NCBI GenBank assembly: GCA_028705545.1
Contig: JAQWDG010000014.1
Coordinates: 1 to 20,164, forward strand
Source: Methanoregula sp.
GTDB lineage: Archaea; Halobacteriota; Methanomicrobia; Methanomicrobiales; Methanospirillaceae
Length of the DNA: 20,164 bases
Direction: 5' to 3'
Shown here: positions 6,728 through 14,702 of the stretch, one piece after another
How the letters are laid out: the number at the start of each line of letters is the position of its first letter
How positions within the stretch are numbered: position 1 is the stretch's first letter
The notes under the pieces: model-generated
Databases searched by the model: none
What the model was told of the DNA's origin: nothing
Seen by the model: only the letters and a program-made list of their open reading frames with translations
Position numbers and translations under genes: made by a program

Positions 6728-8095
6728 ATGAAGGCAAAGATCCCCATTTTATGCATTTTCCTGCTGGCCCTGATGGTCCCGCTTGCCTGTGCGGCGGACA
6801 GCAGCTCGGGCAGCAGTTCAAGTACAAGTTCGAGCAGCAGTTCGAGTACCGGTTCGTCAGGTACGAGTCAGGACACCGATGCTTCCTCGTTAGTGTACGT
6901 CTCCAACGTCACCATGGAACCGGAAGTCTTTTTCCCCTACGAACAGGGCACCATCTCGGTTACGCTTACAAATGCCGGCACTTCGGCAATGGGACTTTCG
7001 GGCCCCGATATCCTCAGCGACAAGGTGCATATCGTAAAACAGGTTGACTGGGGAACCATGACGTATGTCGGTGCGGGATCGACCGTTGTATACAAATTTG
7101 TCGTAACCGTCGATCCACCGGACGGGACAGACTATGCACTCTTTACGGTAGGTACAAAGTCCGGAAGTGCCATCCATTACCCATTGACGATCAAGGTGGA
7201 TTCCGATCCCCTCATTGCGGCCGTTGCCGACCAGCCCGACACCTTTTCCCTTGACGGCACCGCAAACGTGACCCTCCGGCTCATCAACACCCGGGGCGGG
7301 ACGTTAAAGAATATTGTCGTAAGTCCTGAAGGCGACGGCATTGAGGTCACCCCCAAGCAGGAATACCTCCAGGCGCTGGAAGCAGACAATTCCGGAGATC
7401 TCGTCTTTACCATCACCACCCACAAGGAATCCAACCTCACCTTCGATGTCGCTTACCAGAACGGCGATAACGACCATGCCGTCACGGTCGTCCTCCCCAT
7501 CGAACTGGGCAGCGACAAAACCATTGCGGTACCGGTCTTAAACAACGTTGAACTCTCCAGTAAAGGCGCATATTACGATATCACCGGCGATATCACCAAC
7601 GCCGGCATTTCGGATGCAAAGGGCGTTGTCGTAACGGTCGGCGATCCGGCAGTCCCGGCCGGGACCTACCCGGAGTACGGCATCGGAAGCATAGCCTCCG
7701 ACGATTCCGGGAGTTTCGAGGTCACGTTCTCGGCCCGGAACCTTTCCGCAATCCCGGTGGTCATAACCTGGAAAGATTCCGCCGGGAATAATTATAAGAT
7801 CACAAAAACAGTCGACCTCTCGAATTCGGCCGGGGCCTCGATTGCATCCGATGGCAGCACCACCGGTTCTGTGGGCCAAAGTGCCGCTGCGGGCCAGGGC
7901 CAGTTTGGCGGAGCGTATCCGGGAGGCATGAGCCGCAGCAGTTACAGCCGCAGTTCTCTCTCGATCTTTTCCGGAAACGGCCATGGCATCAGTTCGTTCT
8001 ACCTCCCGATCGCAGCCGGTATCATCGCAGTCGTCTGCATTGTCCTGTATACCAAGCGGAAATGGGTCCTCTCGAAGATAAGAAAACAGCAGTAA
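6728..8095 (+). CDS. COG1361-like secreted surface protein with C-terminal membrane anchor
   Basis: A 455-residue protein. Residues 1-23 are a signal peptide (LLALMVPLACAA). Residues 25-48 are a low-complexity Ser/Thr/Gly stretch. Several extracellular beta-sandwich repeats of the CARDB/COG1361 type follow: ISVTLTNAGTSAMGLSG, ANVTLRLINTRGGTLKN and DITGDITNAGISDAKG each mark one repeat. A Ser/Gly-rich stalk (about 380-420) precedes one transmembrane helix at 426-442 and a basic tail. ATG 6728 was chosen because GGAG lies six bases before it and the signal peptide begins there; an in-frame start 16 codons earlier adds non-signal sequence. It is the first gene of an operon with a MacB-type ATPase and permease, 10 bp before the ATPase. 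It probably acts as the periplasm-side partner of that transporter, though this pairing is only an inference from position. Confidence 0.85.
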   Translation: MKAKIPILCIFLLALMVPLACAADSSSGSSSSTSSSSSSSTGSSGTSQDTDASSLVYVSNVTMEPEVFFPYEQGTISVTLTNAGTSAMGLSGPDILSDKVHIVKQVDWGTMTYVGAGSTVVYKFVVTVDPPDGTDYALFTVGTKSGSAIHYPLTIKVDSDPLIAAVADQPDTFSLDGTANVTLRLINTRGGTLKNIVVSPEGDGIEVTPKQEYLQALEADNSGDLVFTITTHKESNLTFDVAYQNGDNDHAVTVVLPIELGSDKTIAVPVLNNVELSSKGAYYDITGDITNAGISDAKGVVVTVGDPAVPAGTYPEYGIGSIASDDSGSFEVTFSARNLSAIPVVITWKDSAGNNYKITKTVDLSNSAGASIASDGSTTGSVGQSAAAGQGQFGGAYPGGMSRSSYSRSSLSIFSGNGHGISSFYLPIAAGIIAVVCIVLYTKRKWVLSKIRKQQ

Positions 8096-8099
8096 GGGG
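8093..8099 (+). promoter_or_regulatory. Ribosome binding site of the ABC ATPase
   Basis: AAGGGGT overlaps the end of the preceding stop codon and lies 6 bases before ATG 8106, which supports translation from a shared transcript. Confidence 0.5.
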
Positions 8100-8105
8100 T
8101 ACGGC

Positions 8106-8789
8106 ATGACCGAAACTCCCCTGATCCAGCTTGTCGGAGTGACCAAGACCTATCATCTCGAGAGCGGCGATTTTACCGCGCTAAAAGATGTGTCGCTGGA
8201 CATCCCGGAAAACGATTTTGTGGCAATCATGGGTCCGTCGGGATCCGGGAAATCGACGATGATGAACCAGCTCGGTCTCCTGGATATCCCGACATCCGGA
8301 ACGCTGTGCATCTCCGGAAAAGACGTTTCCAGAATGTCGAACCTGGAACGGACCCACATGCGGCGGGACCTGATCGGGTATATCTTCCAGAAATTTTACC
8401 TGATCCCGCTTCTTTCGGCATATGAAAACGTGGAGTACCCGCTGATCCTCAAGTACAAGAAGCGGGACACTTCGGGAAAAGCTGCCGAACTTCTGGCCCG
8501 GGTTGGGATCGATGCCGGGATGAGCTCGCACCGCCCGACCCAGTTATCCGGTGGCCAGCAGCAGCGGGTCGCCATTGCCCGGGCGCTCGTTAACGATCCC
8601 AAAATCCTGCTCTGCGACGAACCGACCGGGAACCTCGACCGGAAGACCGGGCTCCAGATCATGGATATCCTCTGCACCCTTCACAATGAAGGAAGGACCG
8701 TCATTCTCGTCACCCATGACCCGAAGATTGCGGAATATGCGACAAGGACGATACGGCTTGACGACGGGCAGATCGTGGAGGAATCATGA
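8106..8789 (+). CDS. ABC transporter ATP-binding protein, MacB/LolD type
   Basis: A 227-residue single nucleotide-binding domain of usual length. Walker A is GPSGSGKST (43-51), the Q-loop glutamine is in GYIFQKF (about 95), the signature is LSGGQQQRVAIARAL (147-161), Walker B is ILLCDEPTGNLD (167-178) and the H-loop is in VTHDPK. The GNLD ending and short length place it in the LolD/MacB group, which powers export or extraction of membrane-anchored or surface molecules rather than nutrient uptake. Its stop overlaps the permease start by four bases (ATGA), so the two are translationally coupled. Confidence 0.95.
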   Translation: MTETPLIQLVGVTKTYHLESGDFTALKDVSLDIPENDFVAIMGPSGSGKSTMMNQLGLLDIPTSGTLCISGKDVSRMSNLERTHMRRDLIGYIFQKFYLIPLLSAYENVEYPLILKYKKRDTSGKAAELLARVGIDAGMSSHRPTQLSGGQQQRVAIARALVNDPKILLCDEPTGNLDRKTGLQIMDILCTLHNEGRTVILVTHDPKIAEYATRTIRLDDGQIVEES

Positions 8790-10009
8790 AGTTCGGCGAC
8801 ATCTTCTTTGATCTCTCTATGAGGAGCGTCCGGCTGAACTTTACCCGGTCCATGCTTGCAGCCATCGGGATCGTCATCGGTGTTGTGGCGATCTCCTCCA
8901 TGGGAATGCTCGGCACCAACATGCAGCTCGAAGTAAAAGAGCAGCTCTCTTCGAGTGCCAACACCATTGTTATTACGCCGGACTCGGTCCGTATGGGCGC
9001 ACCCGGCACGGCACCGTCCTCTTCCTCAAATTCCGCAGTAACAAAAACACAGCTGACAAAGATCACCTCAGTTGTCGGCCAGAACGGTACGGTTATCCCG
9101 ATTTATACTACTTCATCGCAGTTTACCATCAATTCCCTGCCCGGGAGGGGCATGGTCTACGGGCTGGACCCGGCAGATATCCCGGAATTTCTGACCCTGA
9201 ATAATACCTACGGGCAGGGAACAACAAACCTCGGCGTGAACGAGGTTCTCGTAGGATCGGCAATTGCCTCAAATTTCGGGGTCACGGTTGGGGACCGGAT
9301 CAAGATCGGTTCAGTCACGGCCTCCTCGCGCCCCCAGCTTCGGATTGCCGGGATCCTTAATCCCCGGGGGACCGTAGCCGATGGCGTATCAACGGACAAT
9401 GCCATTGTGGTCAACAGCAAGTGGTACACCAACCAGTACGGCGGGAAAGACGAGTACAACCAGGTCAATATTATTGTAAAAGACACCGACAACATTCCGG
9501 ATATCGAATCGGCTGTCGATGCAAAGATCAATACAAACGCCAAGAGCCCGGCAATCCGGATCCGGGATGCCGAGTCCCTCCTTGCGACAACCACTTCGAC
9601 CCTTGGCACGGTAACGACATTCATCATGGCTATCGGCGGGATCTCTCTTGTGGTTGCGGCCGTGAGTATCTTTAACGTGATGATGATGTCGGTGAACGAG
9701 CGGATCCAGGAGATCGGGATCCTGCTTTCCATAGGTACGGAGCGCGGGGAGGTCCGGAGGATGTTTCTGTACGAAGCCTTCATCCTCGGGCTGCTTGGCG
9801 CAACGATTGGCGGGATATGCAGCCTGCTCATCGGATATTCGGTCGTAGACTCGATGATCGGGACAACGCAGTATTTCTTCATGTTCGACAGTATCGTTTA
9901 CGTCCCGCTGGGAATGGCCATCGGGATTGTGGTCTGCATCATCTCCGGGGTCTACCCGGCATGGAAAGCTTCCAACATGGACCCGATCGATGCCCTGCGG
10001 AGTGAGTGA
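8786..10009 (+). CDS. ABC transporter permease, MacB/FtsX type
   Basis: A 407-residue protein with the MacB layout: one N-terminal helix (about 20-42, LAAIGIVIGVVAISSMG), a large extracellular MacB core domain (about 45-265), then three C-terminal helices forming the FtsX domain (about 272-298, 328-352 and 368-392). The cytosolic coupling sequence MMMSVNERIQEIGILLSIGTERGEVRRMFLYEA is the family hallmark, split here by position about 300-330, and the C-terminus ends in PAWKASNMDPIDALRSE-like residues. Such permeases move no substrate through a pore but transmit ATP-driven motion to the outer face. The partner substrate is unknown; the upstream surface protein is the best candidate. Confidence 0.94.
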   Translation: MKFGDIFFDLSMRSVRLNFTRSMLAAIGIVIGVVAISSMGMLGTNMQLEVKEQLSSSANTIVITPDSVRMGAPGTAPSSSSNSAVTKTQLTKITSVVGQNGTVIPIYTTSSQFTINSLPGRGMVYGLDPADIPEFLTLNNTYGQGTTNLGVNEVLVGSAIASNFGVTVGDRIKIGSVTASSRPQLRIAGILNPRGTVADGVSTDNAIVVNSKWYTNQYGGKDEYNQVNIIVKDTDNIPDIESAVDAKINTNAKSPAIRIRDAESLLATTTSTLGTVTTFIMAIGGISLVVAAVSIFNVMMMSVNERIQEIGILLSIGTERGEVRRMFLYEAFILGLLGATIGGICSLLIGYSVVDSMIGTTQYFFMFDSIVYVPLGMAIGIVVCIISGVYPAWKASNMDPIDALRSE

Positions 10010-10450
10010 GCGCACAAGATCCGGCTTTTTTTTTATTTTCAGGTTGGATTTATTGTAAATGCTCCCGCCCATTCCGGGAGCAGGGCCGACATAACAGGAA
10101 CCCGTACATTTTTTTTAGGGAACACCGACCCGCTTTTTTAAAAACAATTGCTCTGGAGAAATCATTTTCCCGTAACCAGACAGCATTTGAGGGGGGACCC
10201 CCCAGACCAGATAAAATTTTTTTACGCTGCTTCCTGTACCAGGCCCTGCCACGGGGCGAGCCCCGACGAGGCGGCGAGCACCCGTGGTTCCTTCACAATA
10301 AAATTTGAGGAGTCTGATTAAGGTTTTTTGCAGAGCCAAAACAACTGCAATCAGGCTCCTGATGTTCCGGCACGTCCATAGAGCTTTTGCAATTTCCCGT
10401 GGTACGGCAGCCGGATGCCTGTAAGGCAAAAACCAAACAAAAAAAGGATT
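10010..10450. other. Structured gene-free region between convergent operons
   Basis: No gene is supported on either strand. It holds several dyads: GCTCCCG/CGGGAGC (10061-10081), GGGGGGACCCCCC (10191-10203), CCACGGG/CCCGTGG (10249-10287) around an internal CGGGG-CGAG-CCCCG hairpin (10252-10265), and an imperfect 15-bp arm pair (about 10307-10321 with 10348-10362). Short repeats ATTTGAGG (10185 and 10303) and ATAAAATTT (10211 and 10298) bracket the middle part. T-runs on the minus strand just after the EcfT stop (10440-10446) probably end the ECF transcript. Confidence 0.45.
10026..10039 (+). terminator. T-run terminator of the exporter operon
   Basis: A run of nine T followed by ATTTT begins 17 nt after the permease stop, with GATCCGG just before it. 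Confidence 0.5.
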
Positions 10451-11254
10451 TTAAAAGACCAGTGCCGGCAGGAGAACAGCAATGACGGTAAACATAGCCG
10501 CCGTGATGCAGAGCCCGGAGATCATCGCATAGTCCCCGCCGCAGAACTTCCGTTCGCGGATATGCGTCCGCACACCGGTACGGTAACCCCGCATATCGAT
10601 GGTGAGGCCAAGAACGTTCGAGCGCATAAGGGAGTTCGAGACAAGGGGTATTACGATGGGGGCGACGCTCCGGACTTTCCCGAGCATGCCGGTCCCCGGG
10701 TTGTAACCCCGGGCGAGCTGTGCCTCGTGGATCCTCTGTCCCTCGATCTGGAGCGTGGGGATGAACCTGAGCGCAATGATGAACATGAGGATGTAATCGA
10801 TGGGCATGTGCAGCTTTTCCATCGAATGTACCAGGTCGCGGGGCTGGGTTGAAATAAGGAACAGCTGGAACGCGAAGATCAGCACCATGAACCGGAGCGC
10901 CAGGATCAGGCCGACGCTGATCGCACCGGTCGTGATGGGAATGGCCCCCCCGATCACCGGTACTCCCTGCGGGATGACGTGTCCGATTATCTCGCCTCCG
11001 GGCATCGTGATCACCGTGATGATGACAAAGACTACGCTCATCACGAGCACGAGCTTGAGCTGCTGGATCACTTCGCGGTGGAGGTCCCCGATGAATGCGA
11101 GGACGAGCAGTGCCGCGACCATCAGGACAAGGACCGGGATGCTCGTGACAAGGATACAGATGATGCTTGCGACAATGATGAAGAGGATCTTCGTAAACGG
11201 GTGGAGCCGGTGGAAGAAGCCGTCCTTGTGGACGTACTGGAGGATCTCGGCCAT
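10451..11254 (-). CDS. ecfT: ECF transporter transmembrane component EcfT
   Basis: A 267-residue membrane protein of normal CbiQ/EcfT length. It couples the ATPases to the substrate-binding S component. Several helices are visible (for instance 23-57, 66-84 and 110-135), and the two cytosolic coupling motifs are intact: ARG at 181-183 (QLARGYNPG) and MRG at 221-223 (IDMRGYRTG). The start codon lies one base after the stop of the fused ATPase, so the genes are translationally coupled. It is the last gene of the S-A-T operon. Confidence 0.93.
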   Translation of the reverse strand: MAEILQYVHKDGFFHRLHPFTKILFIIVASIICILVTSIPVLVLMVAALLVLAFIGDLHREVIQQLKLVLVMSVVFVIITVITMPGGEIIGHVIPQGVPVIGGAIPITTGAISVGLILALRFMVLIFAFQLFLISTQPRDLVHSMEKLHMPIDYILMFIIALRFIPTLQIEGQRIHEAQLARGYNPGTGMLGKVRSVAPIVIPLVSNSLMRSNVLGLTIDMRGYRTGVRTHIRERKFCGGDYAMISGLCITAAMFTVIAVLLPALVF

Positions 11255-11255
11255 A

Positions 11256-12686
11256 TCAGTTCACCATCCGCGTATCCGATACGATCCGGCCCTGCTCCAT
11301 GGCAACGATCCGGTCGGCGCACTGCTCTGCGATCTCCCTGTTGTGGGTGATCACGATCACCGTGTGACCCCGATGCTGGAGTTTCTTTAACGTCGCCATC
11401 ACGAGGCGCGCCTCGTCTCCGTCAAGCCCGGTCGTGGGTTCGTCGAGCACGATTACCTCCGGCTGCATGGCGACAACGCAAGCAATCGCGAGCCTCTGGC
11501 GCTCGCCCCGGGAGAGCCAGCGGGGGTAGAGATCCTTTGTATGCAGGAGGCCGACTTCTGTGAGAGCGGCATCGATCGCTTTTTCGCCATCGGAAATCCC
11601 GAGATTGGCAAGACCGAATGCGACCTCGTCATGAACCGTATCGGCAAAGAACATATGGTCGGGGTTCTGGAAGACAAGGCCGACATCCTTTGCAAGTTCG
11701 GAGATGGTACAGTTTTTCGTATTTTTCCCGAGGATCTCGACATCGCCCGAAGTCGGGGTAAGAAGCCGGTTGAACTGCTTGACAAGCGTGGTCTTCCCGG
11801 AACCGTTTTCACCGACAACCGCGACAAACTCGCCGCGACCGACCGTGAAGCTGACATTTTTAAGCGCACAGACCTCCTCGTAGGAGTACGAGAGGTCCCG
11901 GGTGACAAGGGCAGGCTCCGAAGGATGGGATGCGGCTGCGTTGTCGCGGATCCCGGCAAAGTCCGGGATAACGATCCGTTTTATCCGCCCGTCGCGGAGC
12001 ACCTCGTCCGGTGCGCCGATGGCCGAGATCGCGCCATGCTCCATGACCACGAGCGTATCGATAAGTTCGCGGAAATGGGTATACTTGTGCTCGACAATCA
12101 GGAGCGTCTTTCCCTGTTTTTTGAGACCGGCAAGGATCTCGACAATCCTCCGGGTAGCGTGCTCGTCAAGCTCCGATGTCGGCTCGTCAAGGATCAGGAT
12201 ATCGTTCCCGAGCGCAAGCGTTGCGGCGAGAGCAACACGCTGTTTCTGGCCCCCGGAAAGGTGGTGGGGGGAGCGGTCCCGGAGTGCGGAAAGGTAGGTC
12301 TGGTCCAGGATCGATGCCAGGCGCTTCTCGATCTCGTCCGGGGCCAGTCCGCGGTATTCAAGGGCCGAGAGGATCTCTTCTTCCACGGTCGTGAAGATCA
12401 GCTGGGCCTCGGGGTCGTCAAAGACGATCCCGATATCCTTTGCGATCTCGGAAAGCCCGCTATACGCAGAGACATCGCGGCCGTTGATGGTAACGATCCC
12501 CGCCTTCTTCCCGCCGTACTCGTGGAAGAGGATCCCGCAGGCAGCAAGGCAGAGCGTGGTCTTGCCGGCGCCCGAGGGGCCGGTCACCACGATGCACCGG
12601 CCCGGCGCGAGCTCAAGCGAGAGATCGTGCAGGGCTTCCTGCACCGTATGGGGGTAGGTGTAACTGATACCGGATAACTCGATCAT
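11256..12686 (-). CDS. Fused ECF transporter ATPase (EcfA1-EcfA2 in one chain)
   Basis: A 476-residue tandem ATPase that replaces the separate EcfA1 and EcfA2 subunits. First half: Walker A GPSGAGKTT (36-44), signature LSGGQKQR (143-150), Walker B ILILDEPTSELD (163-174), H-loop His200. Second half: Walker A GENGSGKTT (292-300), signature LSRGERQR (391-398), Walker B VIVLDEPTTGLD (411-422), H-loop His448. The second half has the usual Q-loop VFQNPDH with Gln340. The first has VFDDPEAQ, with Asp90 where Gln is expected. The second signature is LSRGE rather than LSGGQ, so the two composite ATP sites differ. Its start overlaps the S-component stop by four bases (ATGA). Confidence 0.95.
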   Translation of the reverse strand: MIELSGISYTYPHTVQEALHDLSLELAPGRCIVVTGPSGAGKTTLCLAACGILFHEYGGKKAGIVTINGRDVSAYSGLSEIAKDIGIVFDDPEAQLIFTTVEEEILSALEYRGLAPDEIEKRLASILDQTYLSALRDRSPHHLSGGQKQRVALAATLALGNDILILDEPTSELDEHATRRIVEILAGLKKQGKTLLIVEHKYTHFRELIDTLVVMEHGAISAIGAPDEVLRDGRIKRIVIPDFAGIRDNAAASHPSEPALVTRDLSYSYEEVCALKNVSFTVGRGEFVAVVGENGSGKTTLVKQFNRLLTPTSGDVEILGKNTKNCTISELAKDVGLVFQNPDHMFFADTVHDEVAFGLANLGISDGEKAIDAALTEVGLLHTKDLYPRWLSRGERQRLAIACVVAMQPEVIVLDEPTTGLDGDEARLVMATLKKLQHRGHTVIVITHNREIAEQCADRIVAMEQGRIVSDTRMVN

Positions 12687-13210
12687 TCCTGTCCTCGTAC
12701 AAGAACCCTGCTTGAGGGGAGGTAGAGGATCTGGACGATGATTGCATTAAATACTGCCGTTATAACGACAATCGGGATAAAGACGATGACGAAATCCCCG
12801 ACATTGCCGTTATACTTGGCAAGGATAGTCGCGCCGACGCAGAGGATTGCGATTGCGGCAAAGGAAAAACCGCTCACGAGCGTCGAGAGGAATGTCGTAA
12901 CCGTAGGCGCAAGTTTTGTCCGGGACTTGAGAACCGCATAGAGCCCGAAGCAGGTGAGTGCACCGAGAGGTTCGCTGATGATGTTTGCCGGCGGGAACAT
13001 GGAACTCGATATCAGCATCGAGAGAAGACCGGCAACGATACCGATCCCGAGCGCCTCGTAGACCTTTGGCTGGATCAGGATGATCGCGAGGCAGTAAAAG
13101 GCAATGATCATGTTGGGCGTGAGCGGCGTGTGGAGCATTGCAAGGAAGTACCGCAGGATCGCACCGACAGCAAGGAGAATTCCGACTATGGCTATGTCTT
13201 TTGACTTCAT
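12683..13210 (-). CDS. ECF transporter S component, TrpP-like
   Basis: A 175-residue very hydrophobic protein with about six helices, the usual size of an ECF substrate-binding component. The N-terminal pattern IVGILLAVGAILRYF followed by TPNMIIAFYCLAIILIQPK and the later ISSSMFPPANIISEPLGAL resemble, from memory, the tryptophan transporter family TrpP of Firmicutes (KPDMLL..., TTFPxGQIPNI...). Tryptophan is thus a plausible substrate, but specificity of S components is hard to read from sequence. It heads a dedicated operon with its own ATPase and EcfT, so it is not sharing a housekeeping module. GGTGTGAT before ATG 13210 is a reasonable Shine-Dalgarno. Confidence 0.75.
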   Translation of the reverse strand: MKSKDIAIVGILLAVGAILRYFLAMLHTPLTPNMIIAFYCLAIILIQPKVYEALGIGIVAGLLSMLISSSMFPPANIISEPLGALTCFGLYAVLKSRTKLAPTVTTFLSTLVSGFSFAAIAILCVGATILAKYNGNVGDFVIVFIPIVVITAVFNAIIVQILYLPSSRVLVRGQE

Positions 13211-13288
13211 GAGGATATCACACCAGTAATCTGTAATGAGGTATTGTGAGAGGACACACCGGTGCCCGGATCCGGATTGGGGATCATA

Positions 13289-13326
13289 CCTTAATGTATA
13301 ATTCTGTTCATTGATGTATTAAAATG
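13289..13326. promoter_or_regulatory. Divergent promoters of the ECF operon and malic enzyme
   Basis: On the minus strand AATTATACATT (about 13292-13302) predicts transcription from near 13271 into the ECF operon with a leader of about 60 nt. On the plus strand TATTAAAATG (13317-13326) predicts a start near 13347 and a leader of about 58 nt for malic enzyme. I see no riboswitch fold in either leader. Confidence 0.45.
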
Positions 13327-13404
13327 TAACTTTGTTGGAGAGTCGGCAATGGGGGCAACATTGATTATCCCCTGCTGTAACCTCCAACGTACAGGATCTG
13401 GCCC

Positions 13405-14607
13405 ATGAAACGCATATCCGGCAGCGACGATATTTACCGGGAGGCTCTCGCGCTCCATGCACTGCACCGGGGAAAACTGGAGATACGGCCGAAAGTCCCG
13501 GTCCGGACCCGGGCCGACCTCTCGAAAGCTTATACCCCGGGCGTTGCCGAAGTCTGCCGCAGGATCGCAAAAGATCCCCGGCTTGCCTACCGGTACACCC
13601 TCAAGGCCAACACGATCGCAATAGTGACTGACGGCTCGGCAGTGCTTGGCCTCGGGAATATTGGGGGCCACGCCGCGATCCCGGTGATGGAGGGAAAAGC
13701 CATCCTCTTTAAGGAATTCGCCGGGATCGATGCGTTTCCCATCTGCTTCGAAAGTTACGAGACCGATTTTACCGACCAGGTAAAGAACATCGCGCCGGTA
13801 TTCGGGGGGATCAATCTCGAAGACATCGCCGCCCCGAAATGTTTCGAAGTTGAGGACGCTCTCCAGGATATCGGGATCCCGGTCATGCATGACGACCAGC
13901 ACGGCACCGCGGTTGTCGTGCTTGCCGCACTCCTGAATGCCTGCCGGGTGACAAAACGGAAGTACGAGGACCTCACCATCGTGGTCTGCGGGGCAGGTGC
14001 GGCCGGGTATTCCATCTCCCGGCTCCTCCGGTGCATCGGGTACGACCCGTCCGTCTGCACAATGGTGCGCGAGATCTCGGTCTGCGACACGCAGGGGATC
14101 ATCCATCGCGGGCGGGAAGGACTGTACAACAACAAGTACAAGTTCATCCTAAGCGAGGAGACCAACCATGCGGGCCGGACCGGGACGCTGGCCGACGCGG
14201 TAAAAGGAGCAGACGTGGTGATCGGTGTCTCTGCGCCAGGGATCATCACCAAAGAGATGGTCCGTTCGATGAACAGGGACCCGATAGTCTTTGCCATGGC
14301 AAACCCGGTGCCGGAGATCTGGCCGGATGCGGCAAAAGAGGCCGGGGCGACCGTGGTCGGGACCGGCAGAAGCGATTTCCCAAACCAGATCAATAACGTG
14401 CTCGCGTTTCCGGGAATCTTCCGCGGGGCGCTCGATGCACGGGCAAAGCGGATAACGGACGAGATGAAGATCGCGGCGGCCCATGCTATTGCAGATTACG
14501 TAAAAAAACCGCACCGGAACCGGATCATGCCAAGTATCCTTGACAAGGGTGTGACGCGGGCGGTTGCAAAGGCTGTTGCAAAAGCAGCCGCTTCTTCGGT
14601 AAGTTAA
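13405..14607 (+). CDS. NAD(P)-dependent malic enzyme (oxaloacetate-decarboxylating type)
   Basis: A 400-residue protein of the short bacterial/archaeal malic enzyme form, which converts malate to pyruvate and CO2 with reduction of NAD or NADP. Conserved parts: YTPGVAEVC with Tyr43, the TDGSAVLGLGNIGG segment (75-88), the lysine in MEGKAILFK (Lys98), metal ligands in GGINLEDIAAPKCFEVE (Glu139, Asp140), HDDQHGT with Asp163-Asp164 (162-168), and the dinucleotide motif GAGAAG (196-201). No phosphotransacetylase-like extension is present. The start has GGATCT about 8 bases upstream. It stands alone between the ECF operon and the fwd operon. Its direction in the cell (malate use or NADPH supply) cannot be told from sequence. 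Confidence 0.94.
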   Translation: MKRISGSDDIYREALALHALHRGKLEIRPKVPVRTRADLSKAYTPGVAEVCRRIAKDPRLAYRYTLKANTIAIVTDGSAVLGLGNIGGHAAIPVMEGKAILFKEFAGIDAFPICFESYETDFTDQVKNIAPVFGGINLEDIAAPKCFEVEDALQDIGIPVMHDDQHGTAVVVLAALLNACRVTKRKYEDLTIVVCGAGAAGYSISRLLRCIGYDPSVCTMVREISVCDTQGIIHRGREGLYNNKYKFILSEETNHAGRTGTLADAVKGADVVIGVSAPGIITKEMVRSMNRDPIVFAMANPVPEIWPDAAKEAGATVVGTGRSDFPNQINNVLAFPGIFRGALDARAKRITDEMKIAAAHAIADYVKKPHRNRIMPSILDKGVTRAVAKAVAKAAASSVS

Positions 14608-14702
14608 AAACGGGTCCCGGAATCTTCCTTTTTTCCCGGGCCGTAATGTAGTATGTATAGTAATTCCGGGCAAAGGGTTTCGGTTTTCTTCAGGTTTTCC
14701 TT
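14608..14702 (+). terminator. 3' region of malic enzyme with T-rich terminator
   Basis: CCCGG/CCGGG arms at 14616-14620 and 14636-14640 flank a pyrimidine run TTCCTTTTTT (14625-14634). The T-run is inside the loop rather than after the stem, so simple archaeal T-run termination is the better reading. Confidence 0.4.

Noticed and set aside
10185..10310. CRISPR-like repeats
   Set aside because: Only two copies of 8-9 base words with no regular spacers; not an array.
10006..10429. Overlapping 100-codon frames on both strands in the convergent gap
   Set aside because: Both cross hairpins and T-runs and show no protein-like pattern; region treated as non-coding.
11541..12677. 378-codon open frame antisense to the fused ECF ATPase
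   Set aside because: It lies wholly within a well-supported gene and is explained by GC-rich third positions; it has no ribosome site or family-like motifs.
13211..13271. Riboswitch in the leader of the ECF operon
   Set aside because: The leader is only about 60 nt and I could not find a conserved aptamer core.
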